Of a stretch of 64,000 nt of DNA, positions 33,840-40,901 are shown piece after piece. The position numbers and the translations under genes were made by a program. The first letter of the stretch is position 1. Every line of letters begins with the position of its first letter. Source of the stretch: JANYGA01 sp031420415 (GTDB lineage: Bacteria; Vulcanimicrobiota; Vulcanimicrobiia; Vulcanimicrobiales; Vulcanimicrobiaceae). The stretch is from positions 62,001 through 126,000 of the forward strand of contig JANOMT010000024.1 of NCBI GenBank assembly GCA_031420415.1. The letters are read 5' to 3'. The notes beneath the pieces were generated by a model that was given only the letters and a program-made list of their open reading frames with translations, did not search any database and was not told the DNA's origin.

Positions 33840-34672
33840 ACGCTCGGTGGTGTCGCCGCAAGGTAGATCGGCGCGTCCGGATGCGCCGCGTCGGTCGTCG
33901 ACGGTGCTGCGGGGAAGGCACCCTCGCGGACGTCGTTTGCGTACGCGCGTAACGCATCGGTCGCGACGGTCGCGATCTCCGCATAGCGCTTGGCGAATGG
34001 CGGGGCATCGGGATAGAGGCCGAGCACGTCGTGCATCACGAGCACCTGCGCGTCGCACGCGCCGCCCGCACCGATCCCGATCGTGGGAATCGCGATTGCG
34101 GCCGTGACGTCGGCGGCGACCTGCGCGTCGACCATCTCCAGGACGACCGCAAATGCACCCGCGGCTTCGACGGCGCGTGCGTCGGCAAGAAGCGCTTCGC
34201 GATCGCCTTTGCGGCGAAAGCCCGCACCGATCGCGGCCGTCTGCGGCAAGACGCCGATGTGCGCGACGACGGGGATGCCTGCGTTCACGATGGCCGCGAT
34301 GCGCGGTGCGACCGCGGCGCCACCTTCGAGTTTGACTGCCGTCGCGCCGCTGCGCACCAAGCGGATCGCCGATCGGATCGCATCGGCGTCACTCGTCTCG
34401 TACGTACCGAAAGGCATATCGACGATCACGCACGCGCGCGCCGTGCCGCGTGCGACGGCGGCCGCGTGGCGGCACATATCGTCGAGATCGACCTGCGTCG
34501 TCGAGTCGTAGCCGAGCACGACCATGCCGAGCGAATCGCCGACGAGCACGACGTCGATGCCCGCAGCTTCGACACAACGTGCGAAAGGAGTATCGTATGC
34601 GGTAATGACGGCGAATCGCGTGCCCTTGCGAGCACGGATCGCCGCCGACGTCAATCGACGTATCGTAGCCAT
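33836..34672 (-). CDS. panB: 3-methyl-2-oxobutanoate hydroxymethyltransferase
   Basis: 278 residues; makes ketopantoate from alpha-ketoisovalerate and methylene-THF, first step of pantothenate (CoA) synthesis. TIM-barrel with the Mg2+-binding VVLVGDSLGMVVLGYDST (about 41-58), FGTYETS, and late PTIGIGAGGACDAQVLV. ATG 34672 chosen; the upstream part of the frame is antisense to nothing useful and overlaps panE. Lies 8 bases after panE and overlaps the S51 gene (ATGA). Confidence 0.95.
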   Translation of the reverse strand: MATIRRLTSAAIRARKGTRFAVITAYDTPFARCVEAAGIDVVLVGDSLGMVVLGYDSTTQVDLDDMCRHAAAVARGTARACVIVDMPFGTYETSDADAIRSAIRLVRSGATAVKLEGGAAVAPRIAAIVNAGIPVVAHIGVLPQTAAIGAGFRRKGDREALLADARAVEAAGAFAVVLEMVDAQVAADVTAAIAIPTIGIGAGGACDAQVLVMHDVLGLYPDAPPFAKRYAEIATVATDALRAYANDVREGAFPAAPSTTDAAHPDAPIYLAATPPSV

Positions 34673-34680
34673 GGTTCGCG

Positions 34681-35601
34681 CTACGCCTTCGTGCGCGCGC
34701 GAACCTCGTCGAGCGCCGCTCGCGCGTGCGGCACCGCAATGCCGAGCGCGGCTGCGCGGCGCACGATCGTGCCTGCGATCGCCTCGATTTCCGTTCGCCT
34801 GCCGCATTCCAGATCGCGCAGCATCGACGAGCGATTGGGTGCCGTTTCGCGCATCACGGATTCCGCATAGGCGACGGGGTCCGCGTATGGCAGCACGATG
34901 CCACTCGCGCGCGCGACGACCGCGGCTTCGCGTGCGAGCGAGGCCGCACGTTCGCGTAAAGCGGGGACCGCAAGCAGATCGCCGTTGAGGACGCCCGCGA
35001 GTGCGGTCGTCGGATTGATCGCGAGGCTCGCGACGAGCTTCTGCCAAGCGCGCGCTTCGATCGGCGCCACGATCTCGTTCGCGAGACCGGCACGCGTCAT
35101 CAGCGCGGCGAGCCGTACGAGCGTGTCGTCGCCCGAGCGCGCGGCACCCGAGATCCAGCCGAGGAGCGTGGCGCCATGCGCGGCATGGCGAACGAGGCCG
35201 GGTTCGACGAGCATCGCGGCTTCCGTCGTCGGCGCGAGCGCGACGCGATCCGTGCGACCGAGCGAGCTTCGGATGTCACCTGGTGCGTCGATACCGTTTT
35301 GGAATGAGACGATCGCAGCCGACGGTGCGAGATGCGTGCGGAGCGGCGCGAGCGCGGCAAGGGTCGCGTACGTCTTGACTGCGATGACGAGCACGTCGAT
35401 CGCTGCGAGGGCGAGCTGCGGCGCATTCGCGAAGACCGCGACATCGCGCGTCGCTTCGCCCTCGACGGCGACGCCGCCACGCAGGGCGATCGCGCGCGCC
35501 TGCGTCGCATCGCGAACGAGCAGACGGATCTGCGCATACGGCGCGAGCGACGCGGCGAGGAGCGTGCCGAGCGCCCCGCCACCGAGAATCGCAATCGTCA
35601 C
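34681..35601 (-). CDS. panE: 2-dehydropantoate 2-reductase (ketopantoate reductase)
   Basis: 306 residues; reduces ketopantoate to pantoate with NADPH. N-terminal Rossmann motif TIAILGGGALGTLLAASLA directly after the GTG start (35601), then VLVIAVKTYATLAAL and FQNGIDAPGDI. The C-domain has the catalytic Lys region ARAWQKLVASLAINPTTAL. A frame extension to an ATG 20 codons upstream exists but would disrupt the Rossmann start. Gene order panE-panB-S51 peptidase. Confidence 0.95.
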   Translation of the reverse strand: MTIAILGGGALGTLLAASLAPYAQIRLLVRDATQARAIALRGGVAVEGEATRDVAVFANAPQLALAAIDVLVIAVKTYATLAALAPLRTHLAPSAAIVSFQNGIDAPGDIRSSLGRTDRVALAPTTEAAMLVEPGLVRHAAHGATLLGWISGAARSGDDTLVRLAALMTRAGLANEIVAPIEARAWQKLVASLAINPTTALAGVLNGDLLAVPALRERAASLAREAAVVARASGIVLPYADPVAYAESVMRETAPNRSSMLRDLECGRRTEIEAIAGTIVRRAAALGIAVPHARAALDEVRARTKA

Positions 35602-35812
35602 GATGGTGCGCTCGCGTGATTGTGGGTTGCCGTTTCCGCGAGCGCGATCGGTGAGAGCCATACGGCGCGTCGATACGCCGCTTGCCCGGCATCGTATTTC
35701 ACGACGCTCGCGGTTCGCGTGCGGAGGGCTCCTCTCCGTGCTCGCATCGCACACGCCGTGTTAGGAACGTCACACCCGCCTCCACCGCTTCACCGCTCGA
35801 ACCGTGCGACCG

Positions 35813-37105
35813 ATGCGTAAGAAGATGAACCAGTACCCGACCGTCTCACTCGGCGAAGGGGCTTCGAAAGTGGAATTCGCTTTCGAAGATCTCTGCCGCC
35901 ATACGATCGTTTTCGGATCTTCCGGTTCGGGCAAGACGACGCGCGCGTTCAATCCGCTGCTCAAAGAGATGTTCGGGTCGTTGCAGGCCGGTGGGTTGAT
36001 CATCTGCGCGAAGGGTGAGGCGGTCGACGAAGTCTGCGAAATCGCCCGGCTCGCCGGGCGCGAAACGATCGTCGTGATGCCCGGCAGCGAGCGCGGGATC
36101 GATCTCCTCAGCGGCAGCCCCGACCTCGACTCGATGTATTTTCGCGACACGTACGGGACGGTCGAAGGCGAAGCGAAGCAGTGGGTCGAGGCGGCGGTCG
36201 CGCGGATGAAAAATGCGCTCCGCATGCTTAACGGCGCGGGCGATCAGTACTACACGTTCGGTCATCTCACGCAGTACTGCTTCGATGAAGATTTCCAATC
36301 GCGCGCGCGCATCTTCGCGATGGAGCGGATGCGCAAGATGACCTCGGCTGAAGCCGAGGAGGCGTGGACGATCCAAGAAGCGATCGATTACGAAGAGCTG
36401 CGGTGGAATAAGTACACTCCCGAAGCACGTCGCGCGGTGCAATTTGCCGTTTCGCAACTCCTCGAGCCGCTGCGCGACTATCGCATCCAAAAGACGTTCG
36501 CCGGCGATAAATACGGCTTACTCAAACTCGAGAGCGTCTTCGAGGGCGCGATCATCGTGCTTCACGTTCCACGGTCGCGGTATCAGCGCGCGGCAAATGC
36601 CGTTTATACGATGGCCAAACGCCGCTTCTTCACCGCCGTTGAAAATCGCCGCTCGACCAAGGGCGTGAACCAATCGCGTCCCGTTATTTTTGGCGTCGAT
36701 GAATACCAGCTCTGCGTCTCGGAATCCGACGTCGAATCGCTCGGCGTCATTCGGTCGGCCGGGTGTATGGTGCTCGCGACGACACAGGGCGTCTCCTCGC
36801 TCTATACGGCTCTACCGCGCGATATCGTCGATGCGGCGCTGCAGAATTTTACGCAAAAGATGTTCTTCAAAACCGACGATCACGAGACGCTCGCCACGAT
36901 GATTCGCGCGACACAGCATACGAAATCCGGCTTTAAAACCGAGGAACTCTTCGCGATGACGCGCGATCAAGGCGTCGCGCATCTCACGATCGGCGATCGC
37001 TCGGTCGACGCGGTCATGGATCTCAAACCGCTCTTCGTTTCCGTCAATCAGATCGGGAACACGGGCGTGACTCCATTGGCACCCGCGCTCTCCGCCGTCG
37101 GATAA
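35813..37105 (+). CDS. Orphan VirD4/TraG-like coupling ATPase (TraD-type P-loop)
   Basis: About 430-residue soluble P-loop ATPase. Walker A: TIVFGSSGSGKTTRAFNPLL; next GGLIICAKGEAVDEVCEIA, typical of the VirD4/TraG coupling family; Walker B and sensor: PVIFGVDEYQLCVSESDVE, then SAGCMVLATTQGVSSL. No N-terminal membrane helices and no relaxase, pilus or secretion genes are near, so it is a stand-alone member; the family moves DNA or protein in type IV systems, but here the role is unknown. ATG 35813 follows a possible GTG three codons earlier; ATG 35825 is another option. About 210 bases of spacer separate it from divergent panE. Confidence 0.75.
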   Translation: MRKKMNQYPTVSLGEGASKVEFAFEDLCRHTIVFGSSGSGKTTRAFNPLLKEMFGSLQAGGLIICAKGEAVDEVCEIARLAGRETIVVMPGSERGIDLLSGSPDLDSMYFRDTYGTVEGEAKQWVEAAVARMKNALRMLNGAGDQYYTFGHLTQYCFDEDFQSRARIFAMERMRKMTSAEAEEAWTIQEAIDYEELRWNKYTPEARRAVQFAVSQLLEPLRDYRIQKTFAGDKYGLLKLESVFEGAIIVLHVPRSRYQRAANAVYTMAKRRFFTAVENRRSTKGVNQSRPVIFGVDEYQLCVSESDVESLGVIRSAGCMVLATTQGVSSLYTALPRDIVDAALQNFTQKMFFKTDDHETLATMIRATQHTKSGFKTEELFAMTRDQGVAHLTIGDRSVDAVMDLKPLFVSVNQIGNTGVTPLAPALSAVG

Positions 37106-37164
37106 GGGATCGCCGCGCCGAGCGCGATCCGAAACGACCCAGGCGACGGCCCTTAAATATCGTG

Positions 37165-37190
37165 GCGTGCGTGGATCCGATTCCGCACGC
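37165..37190 (-). terminator. Possible terminator hairpin after 37190-37762
   Basis: GCGTGCG and CGCACGC arms, seven pairs with a 12-base loop, overlapping the stop codon of the upstream gene. On the minus strand it is followed by CCACGATATTTAAGG, only a weak T-tract, so this is tentative. Confidence 0.3.
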
Positions 37191-37762
37191 TAACGATCGA
37201 CTTCAATGCCATCGATATTAACGAATCGGCGGTGATCGCGCGGCGCGGCCGAGAGCGCGACCTCGACGACCATCACGTGACGGCCGCGCACGAGCGAGGC
37301 ACTTTCGAAAACGCGACGATGCGTCGCCTTCTGCGGAGCGTAAAAATTTGCGTTCGAAGCGGGGTGACCGTCGATCGATACCGCGCCGACGCCACCGCCC
37401 TCGCCGACGATACCGTAGAGCCGGATGCCCGCACCCGTGAACGCGACCCTCGCAAGCGCGCCGCCATAAAAGCTACGCAGACTCGACCCATGATAACGAC
37501 CGTCACGACGGCCCTCCACGCGTTCCCAGTGCGACGTGTGCTCGAAGACGGCCGAATCGAACTCAATCTTCGTCGGCCGAGGCGCTGCGGGAATCTCGGC
37601 AAGCGCGCGATGGAACGCTGGCGACTTCACGTTTGCGCTGACGTGCGGCGGTGCCACATTAAAGGTACTATCGAGCGCCCAAAGCGCGACAACGGTGATT
37701 GCATAAGCGCCAAGGATCACCGCGGGAACGAGTAACATCGCCCAGACTTTCGCGATCTTCAT
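37190..37762 (-). CDS. Membrane-anchored protein with carbohydrate-binding-like domain
   Basis: 190 residues starting at the ATG 37762, preceded by GGGATTG. Residues about 5-33 form one membrane helix. The outer part (about 70-185) has the pattern GGALARVAFTGAGIRLYGIV, GAVSIDG, ATHRRVFESASLVRGRHVMVVEV, seen in galactose-binding or CBM-like beta-sandwich domains. No catalytic motif. Position next to the island scar does not explain it. An upstream TTG would add five residues. Confidence 0.6.
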   Translation of the reverse strand: MKIAKVWAMLLVPAVILGAYAITVVALWALDSTFNVAPPHVSANVKSPAFHRALAEIPAAPRPTKIEFDSAVFEHTSHWERVEGRRDGRYHGSSLRSFYGGALARVAFTGAGIRLYGIVGEGGGVGAVSIDGHPASNANFYAPQKATHRRVFESASLVRGRHVMVVEVALSAAPRDHRRFVNIDGIEVDR

Positions 37763-37965
37763 ATGAAGCAATCCCAACCCGATCTGCCGGCCACGAAAAT
37801 GCGTCGCATCTCGAACGAGAGAAATCGCGCCGTCCGATGGTGCTCCACCTGCAACCGCGATGGTAAAGATTGCTACAGCACCCCGAAAGACTCAATCTTG
37901 CACCGTAAATCTGCCCCATTTGGACCGAGCAAGCAGCTTAGCCCTGGAGTCAGAGGCGTGCGCCG

Positions 37966-38286
37966 ATGAACATGGCTATGTCGCAAGAACGAATCGAAAT
38001 CATCACGAGTGTAGAGCGCCGGCGGAGGTTCGCTGTTGAACAGAACATGCGACTCGTCGACGGATCCAACCGCCTCGGAATGGCGCTTTCTCACGTGTCG
38101 CAAAATCACGACTCTGCTCCAAGTCAGCTCGTCAGTGCGGCCGCAGTGCGCGCTCTACGCAAGAGAGTTCGCGAACGGCAACGCGTGCCCGGCATAAAGA
38201 CCATCAATAACGAGATCTTAGGCGAGGTCGAGCTTCTGCCCAACAAAAAATCTGATATCGTTTTTTGTGATTGTTTCCACAATTGA
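37966..38286 (+). pseudogene. Degenerate IS3-family transposase OrfA (IS2-like)
   Basis: 106-residue frame resembling OrfA of IS2-type IS3 elements: IEIITSVERRRRFAVEQ matches the start of the helix-turn-helix (family: ERRRR..EEK..IV), GMALSHVSQNHDSAPSQL matches the recognition region (V.RRHGV..SQL), and VRALRKRVRERQRVPGIKT followed by INNEILGEVEL matches the leucine-zipper and KT.ENEIL box. Two helix residues and the expected WRR after SQL are lost, so it is non-functional. Similarity judged by eye against the remembered family pattern. Confidence 0.7.
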
Positions 38287-38355
38287 TGTCTCGCGTTCGA
38301 ACTTGCTTGGGCGTGTCGAGCGTAAGACATCAACGGAAACAGAAAAAAAACGATA

Positions 38356-38469
38356 GCTGACGGTGAGCTGAAGTCGCTGCTGATTCGAGGACTCATCTGC
38401 GAGCATCCAACTTATGACTATTGACGAATAACTAGCTTGGCGCACGTGCTATCGAGAAGAGGATTTTAA
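38356..38469 (+). pseudogene. Fragment of IS3-family transposase OrfB (IS2-like)
   Basis: One frame reads ADGELKSLLIRGLICEHPTY followed by DY, stop (TGA), RITSLAHVLSRRGF, stop. IS2-type OrfB has the pattern D-ELL-LIR-L---RPTYGYRR--ALLNR at this point. The in-frame stops and missing DDE core show it is a dead fragment. It lies 70 bases after the OrfA remnant in the expected order. Confidence 0.6.
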
Positions 38470-38532
38470 AAAATCCAAGTCGCAACGAGGCGTTCGAACG
38501 GTAACGAGCTATCGCGACGTAGGTCGCTTTTC

Positions 38533-38718
38533 GTGCAACGCAATGCGCTCTCGGCAGCGCGTCTCCACGATCTGCGACACGGCTTCGCTGCCCCGTCACA
38601 TGCCACAAGACCGCTTCGTAATATCTCGCTGGCCCACGGCAATAGCAGCATGAGCGTCACAAGCTCGACGTATCTCGCTTGTTCGAGTCTCAGAAACGTC
38701 GCCGAACGTTTAATTTAG
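38533..38718 (+). pseudogene. C-terminal remnant of a tyrosine recombinase/integrase
   Basis: 61-codon open frame containing RLHDLRHGFAAP (the HxLRH box II of phage integrases), then ISLAHGNSSMSVTSSTYLA, which aligns with the LGHSS-x-SVT--TY box carrying the second His and the catalytic Tyr. The N-terminal DNA-binding parts and box I Arg are missing, and the region upstream in frame is IS debris. It lies about 115 bases from the 3' end of tRNA-Sec, a known integration target. Inactive remnant. Confidence 0.7.
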
Positions 38719-38831
38719 GTCAATTCCTCGCAACTGTTACCTCGCCGGCCCCCGACAAGCCCCCGAAGAATCCGAAAGCATTCGAGTATCTCGACCGCGG
38801 AAAACAGCATAGGTATTGCGGGATGGCCAAA

Positions 38832-38925
38832 TGGCGGGAAAGTGTAGGAATCGAACCTACCAGCCCCCTTGCGAAGGCCTCAACGGTTTTGAAGACCGAG
38901 CGAACCACCAGATCCGTACTCTCCC
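38832..38925 (-). tRNA. selC: tRNA-Sec (anticodon UCA)
   Basis: 94-base selenocysteine tRNA including an encoded CCA. An 8-bp acceptor stem (GGGAGAGT with ACTTTCCC, one G-U) is the bacterial tRNA-Sec length; the anticodon loop is CTTCAAA within stem CGGT/ACCG; a long variable arm (GAGGCCTTCGCAAGGGGGC) and a T-arm GTAGG-TTCGATT-CCTAC follow; the discriminator is G. It inserts selenocysteine at UGA with SelA and SelB, encoded at 54665-57932. The 3' end faces the recombinase remnant. Confidence 0.93.
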
Positions 38926-38986
38926 ATCGGGGCGTCGCTCTGGATGCGGCGCGACCGATGGGCGAACCTTCGAAGGCTGGATCAAG

Positions 38987-39967
38987 CTATTTTTTTATTC
39001 CGAGCGCGCGAAGCAAAGTGCTCGTGATATCGCCGTTTGATCTTGCGGGACTATCTTGTGGCAACGGGTCGAGCGACGTTCCGTTCGCGCCCACATTGAA
39101 GTGTTGCAGCAAGACGTCATCTTCGGGTATCGTACTCGCGGAAACACGGGCGATCTCCGGAGCGTGATCGGCAACGTGCTCGTGCGTTGCGGCATCCTCG
39201 TAATCGTGCGCCGGTTCGTGCACGACCACGTGTTCGACAACCGGTTCGTGCATGATCTCAGCGATCGCCGCGTGACCGTTCGACGAAATCTCGTGATGCG
39301 TGACGTATGCGACCGCGGGCTCGTGTTCGATCTGCGCCTCAGGGCTACCGAAATTCGTTGCGAACAGCGAAAACGACACGCTTTTCGTCGGCGCTTGCGC
39401 GGACTCCGACGAAGCTGCATCGGCGACCGAGATTTCGTGCGCGGCGTGTTCCGTTTCAACCGGCGCGTCGTAGAGCGACGCGCGCTGACCGAGCGGTACC
39501 ATATGGTCGGGTGTCTCAAAGACAATCGGCGCATCCTCGGCATGCAGTGCGGGTTCGACTGCCGCCGCCGGCGCCGACGCCAGATCACCGAACATCGCGC
39601 TCAGTGCATCGAACGACACCGAGGTCTTCTTCATCGGTGCTACAGACGGCGAGGCGGCAATCGGCTCATCGGCTTGCATTGCTGCGGCAAAGGCGGGGAG
39701 AGCGCTCGCGGGCGCAACGGTCGCGTGCATCGCACGATAATCTTCGAGCGTCTGCGTAACGACCTCGATCAAGCCGAGCGCCTCGCTCTCGTGAACGAGA
39801 TCGGCCGCCGTTTCGAATTCGATACCGCATCCGCGCGCCAAGTCGTCGAGTCGCGTTCGCCCATCGGCCGCTAGCAAAAAAAGCCACTGCCACGGACGCA
39901 GGTGTATCGCCGCCGCGCGATCGTCGAAGTCGCCTGTCCGTGCGATCGTGTCTAACCGTAAAAGCAT
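38987..39967 (-). CDS. Chemosensory-operon protein with DUF4388-like N-terminus, unknown
   Basis: 326 residues. The first ~75 (WQWLFLLAADGRTRLDDLAR, then FETAADLVHESEALGLIEVV) look like a winged-helix domain of the DUF4388 kind found in signalling proteins. The rest is low-complexity, rich in His, Glu, Ala and Val (HEISSNGHAAIAEIMHEPVV), probably disordered, and ends in a short helix LLRALGIKK. It is 2 bases downstream of cheX in a kinase-CheY-CheX operon, so it likely acts as an accessory or output protein there. Function unknown. Confidence 0.65.
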   Translation of the reverse strand: MLLRLDTIARTGDFDDRAAAIHLRPWQWLFLLAADGRTRLDDLARGCGIEFETAADLVHESEALGLIEVVTQTLEDYRAMHATVAPASALPAFAAAMQADEPIAASPSVAPMKKTSVSFDALSAMFGDLASAPAAAVEPALHAEDAPIVFETPDHMVPLGQRASLYDAPVETEHAAHEISVADAASSESAQAPTKSVSFSLFATNFGSPEAQIEHEPAVAYVTHHEISSNGHAAIAEIMHEPVVEHVVVHEPAHDYEDAATHEHVADHAPEIARVSASTIPEDDVLLQHFNVGANGTSLDPLPQDSPARSNGDITSTLLRALGIKK

Positions 39968-39969
39968 CG

Positions 39970-40494
39970 TTAATCCTCAAGCGAGCCGAGATCGAATGCA
40001 GGTATTTCGCGTTCGCCACTCTTCAAACAGAGGATGAGCGACGAACGATAGCCGTTCCACGTAATCGGAATGACGAACGCCGGTGCGTCCTTGGGAAACC
40101 GAATATCTTCGGCTTTGCCGCGAATCACGACCGGAACGCTGATCATAAAACCAGGCCCGAGTTGCTCGCGCGCGTTCCCCGAAATCGTATTCGCAATTTC
40201 ACCAACGCAATCCATGAGGAGTTCGTCGCTGCGATCGGTCTCCCCAAAATGACCCATGAGTTCGCCGATCATCTCGCGCGGCGCGGTGTAGTACACGCAG
40301 CCACGATGTTTACCCGAGATGCCGATAATGGCCGAAAACTCGTTCATGACGTGATCGCTCGACTCTTTGATGAACGGCATGCTCACTTCAGCCGTAATCT
40401 TCGTGACCAGCTTAAAAAAATGCTCAGTTCCCTTGACGAAGATTTTAAGATCATCTTCGCGCATCGCGGGGGCATCGGTCTTCTTCGTAATCAT
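39970..40494 (-). CDS. cheX: CheX-like chemotaxis phosphatase
   Basis: 174 residues. The CheC/CheX-type active helix is ELLMDCVGEIANTISGNARE (about residues 91-110), with the Glu and Asn of the E-x3-N pattern. Such proteins dephosphorylate CheY-P. The ATG at 40494 is chosen; upstream frame extends across the spacer to cheY. Its gene is between cheY and the DUF4388-like gene, matching a role in resetting the CheY encoded next to it. Confidence 0.8.
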   Translation of the reverse strand: MITKKTDAPAMREDDLKIFVKGTEHFFKLVTKITAEVSMPFIKESSDHVMNEFSAIIGISGKHRGCVYYTAPREMIGELMGHFGETDRSDELLMDCVGEIANTISGNAREQLGPGFMISVPVVIRGKAEDIRFPKDAPAFVIPITWNGYRSSLILCLKSGEREIPAFDLGSLED

Positions 40495-40531
40495 TTGTGG
40501 GCGGGCTCTCACTTCTGCGAAAACGAGGGGG

Positions 40532-40888
40532 TCAATCGATGAAGAGTTCGGAGATTTCGGTTGCGAGCGTTTCTGAGGTAAAGGGCTTAAGCAAAAATCC
40601 AGTCGCTCCACGCTTGACGGCTTCGACTGCCGTACCGCGATCGGCAAGCGCGGAAATTACGAGAATGCGTGTGTCGGCATTGCGACGCAGGATCGCTTCC
40701 ACGCACGAGAGGCCGTCCATATTGGGCATCGTGATATCCATCGTCACGATCTCGGGATGGAATTCGTCGAACACTTTGAGCGCCTCCACGCCGTCGGCAG
40801 CCATACGAATTTCGTGATTCCCCTCACCAATCTCACGTTGGATGTGACGACGGATGATGTTCGAGTCATCGACGATGAGCAGTTTCAT
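40532..40888 (-). CDS. cheY: Single-domain response regulator, CheY-like
   Basis: 118 residues, receiver only. Acidic pocket D7-D8, phospho-acceptor D51 (EIVTMDITMPNMDGL), switch Thr/Ser near VISALAD and Lys in FLLKPFTSE. No output domain. Start ATG 40888 follows GGAAGGGCCC. Between the sensor kinase (40902) and cheX, so it is the probable phosphate target of that kinase. Confidence 0.92.
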   Translation of the reverse strand: MKLLIVDDSNIIRRHIQREIGEGNHEIRMAADGVEALKVFDEFHPEIVTMDITMPNMDGLSCVEAILRRNADTRILVISALADRGTAVEAVKRGATGFLLKPFTSETLATEISELFID

Positions 40889-40901
40889 GGGCCCTTCCGA
40901 C

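Larger units (their letters stand above)
37763..38831. mobile_element. Decayed integrative-element scar downstream of tRNA-Sec
   Basis: About 1.07 kb with no intact gene and visibly lower GC and more A/T runs than the flanks. It holds remnants of an IS3-family OrfA (37966-38286), its OrfB (38356-38469) and a tyrosine-recombinase C-terminus (38533-38718), then runs to the 3' end of tRNA-Sec at 38832. I could not find a second copy of the tRNA 3' end marking the other boundary. The layout (recombinase beside a tRNA 3' end) fits an old island that lost most of its content. IS ends were not located. Confidence 0.65.

Noticed and set aside
37106..37160. Inverted repeat GGATCGC/GCGATCC after the VirD4-like gene as a terminator
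   Set aside because: Only about seven pairs, long loop and no T-tract.
38469..38469. In-frame TGA in the OrfB remnant as a possible selenocysteine codon
   Set aside because: The sequence is a transposase fossil with further stops (one TGA at about 38400 and a TAA here); readthrough is not plausible.
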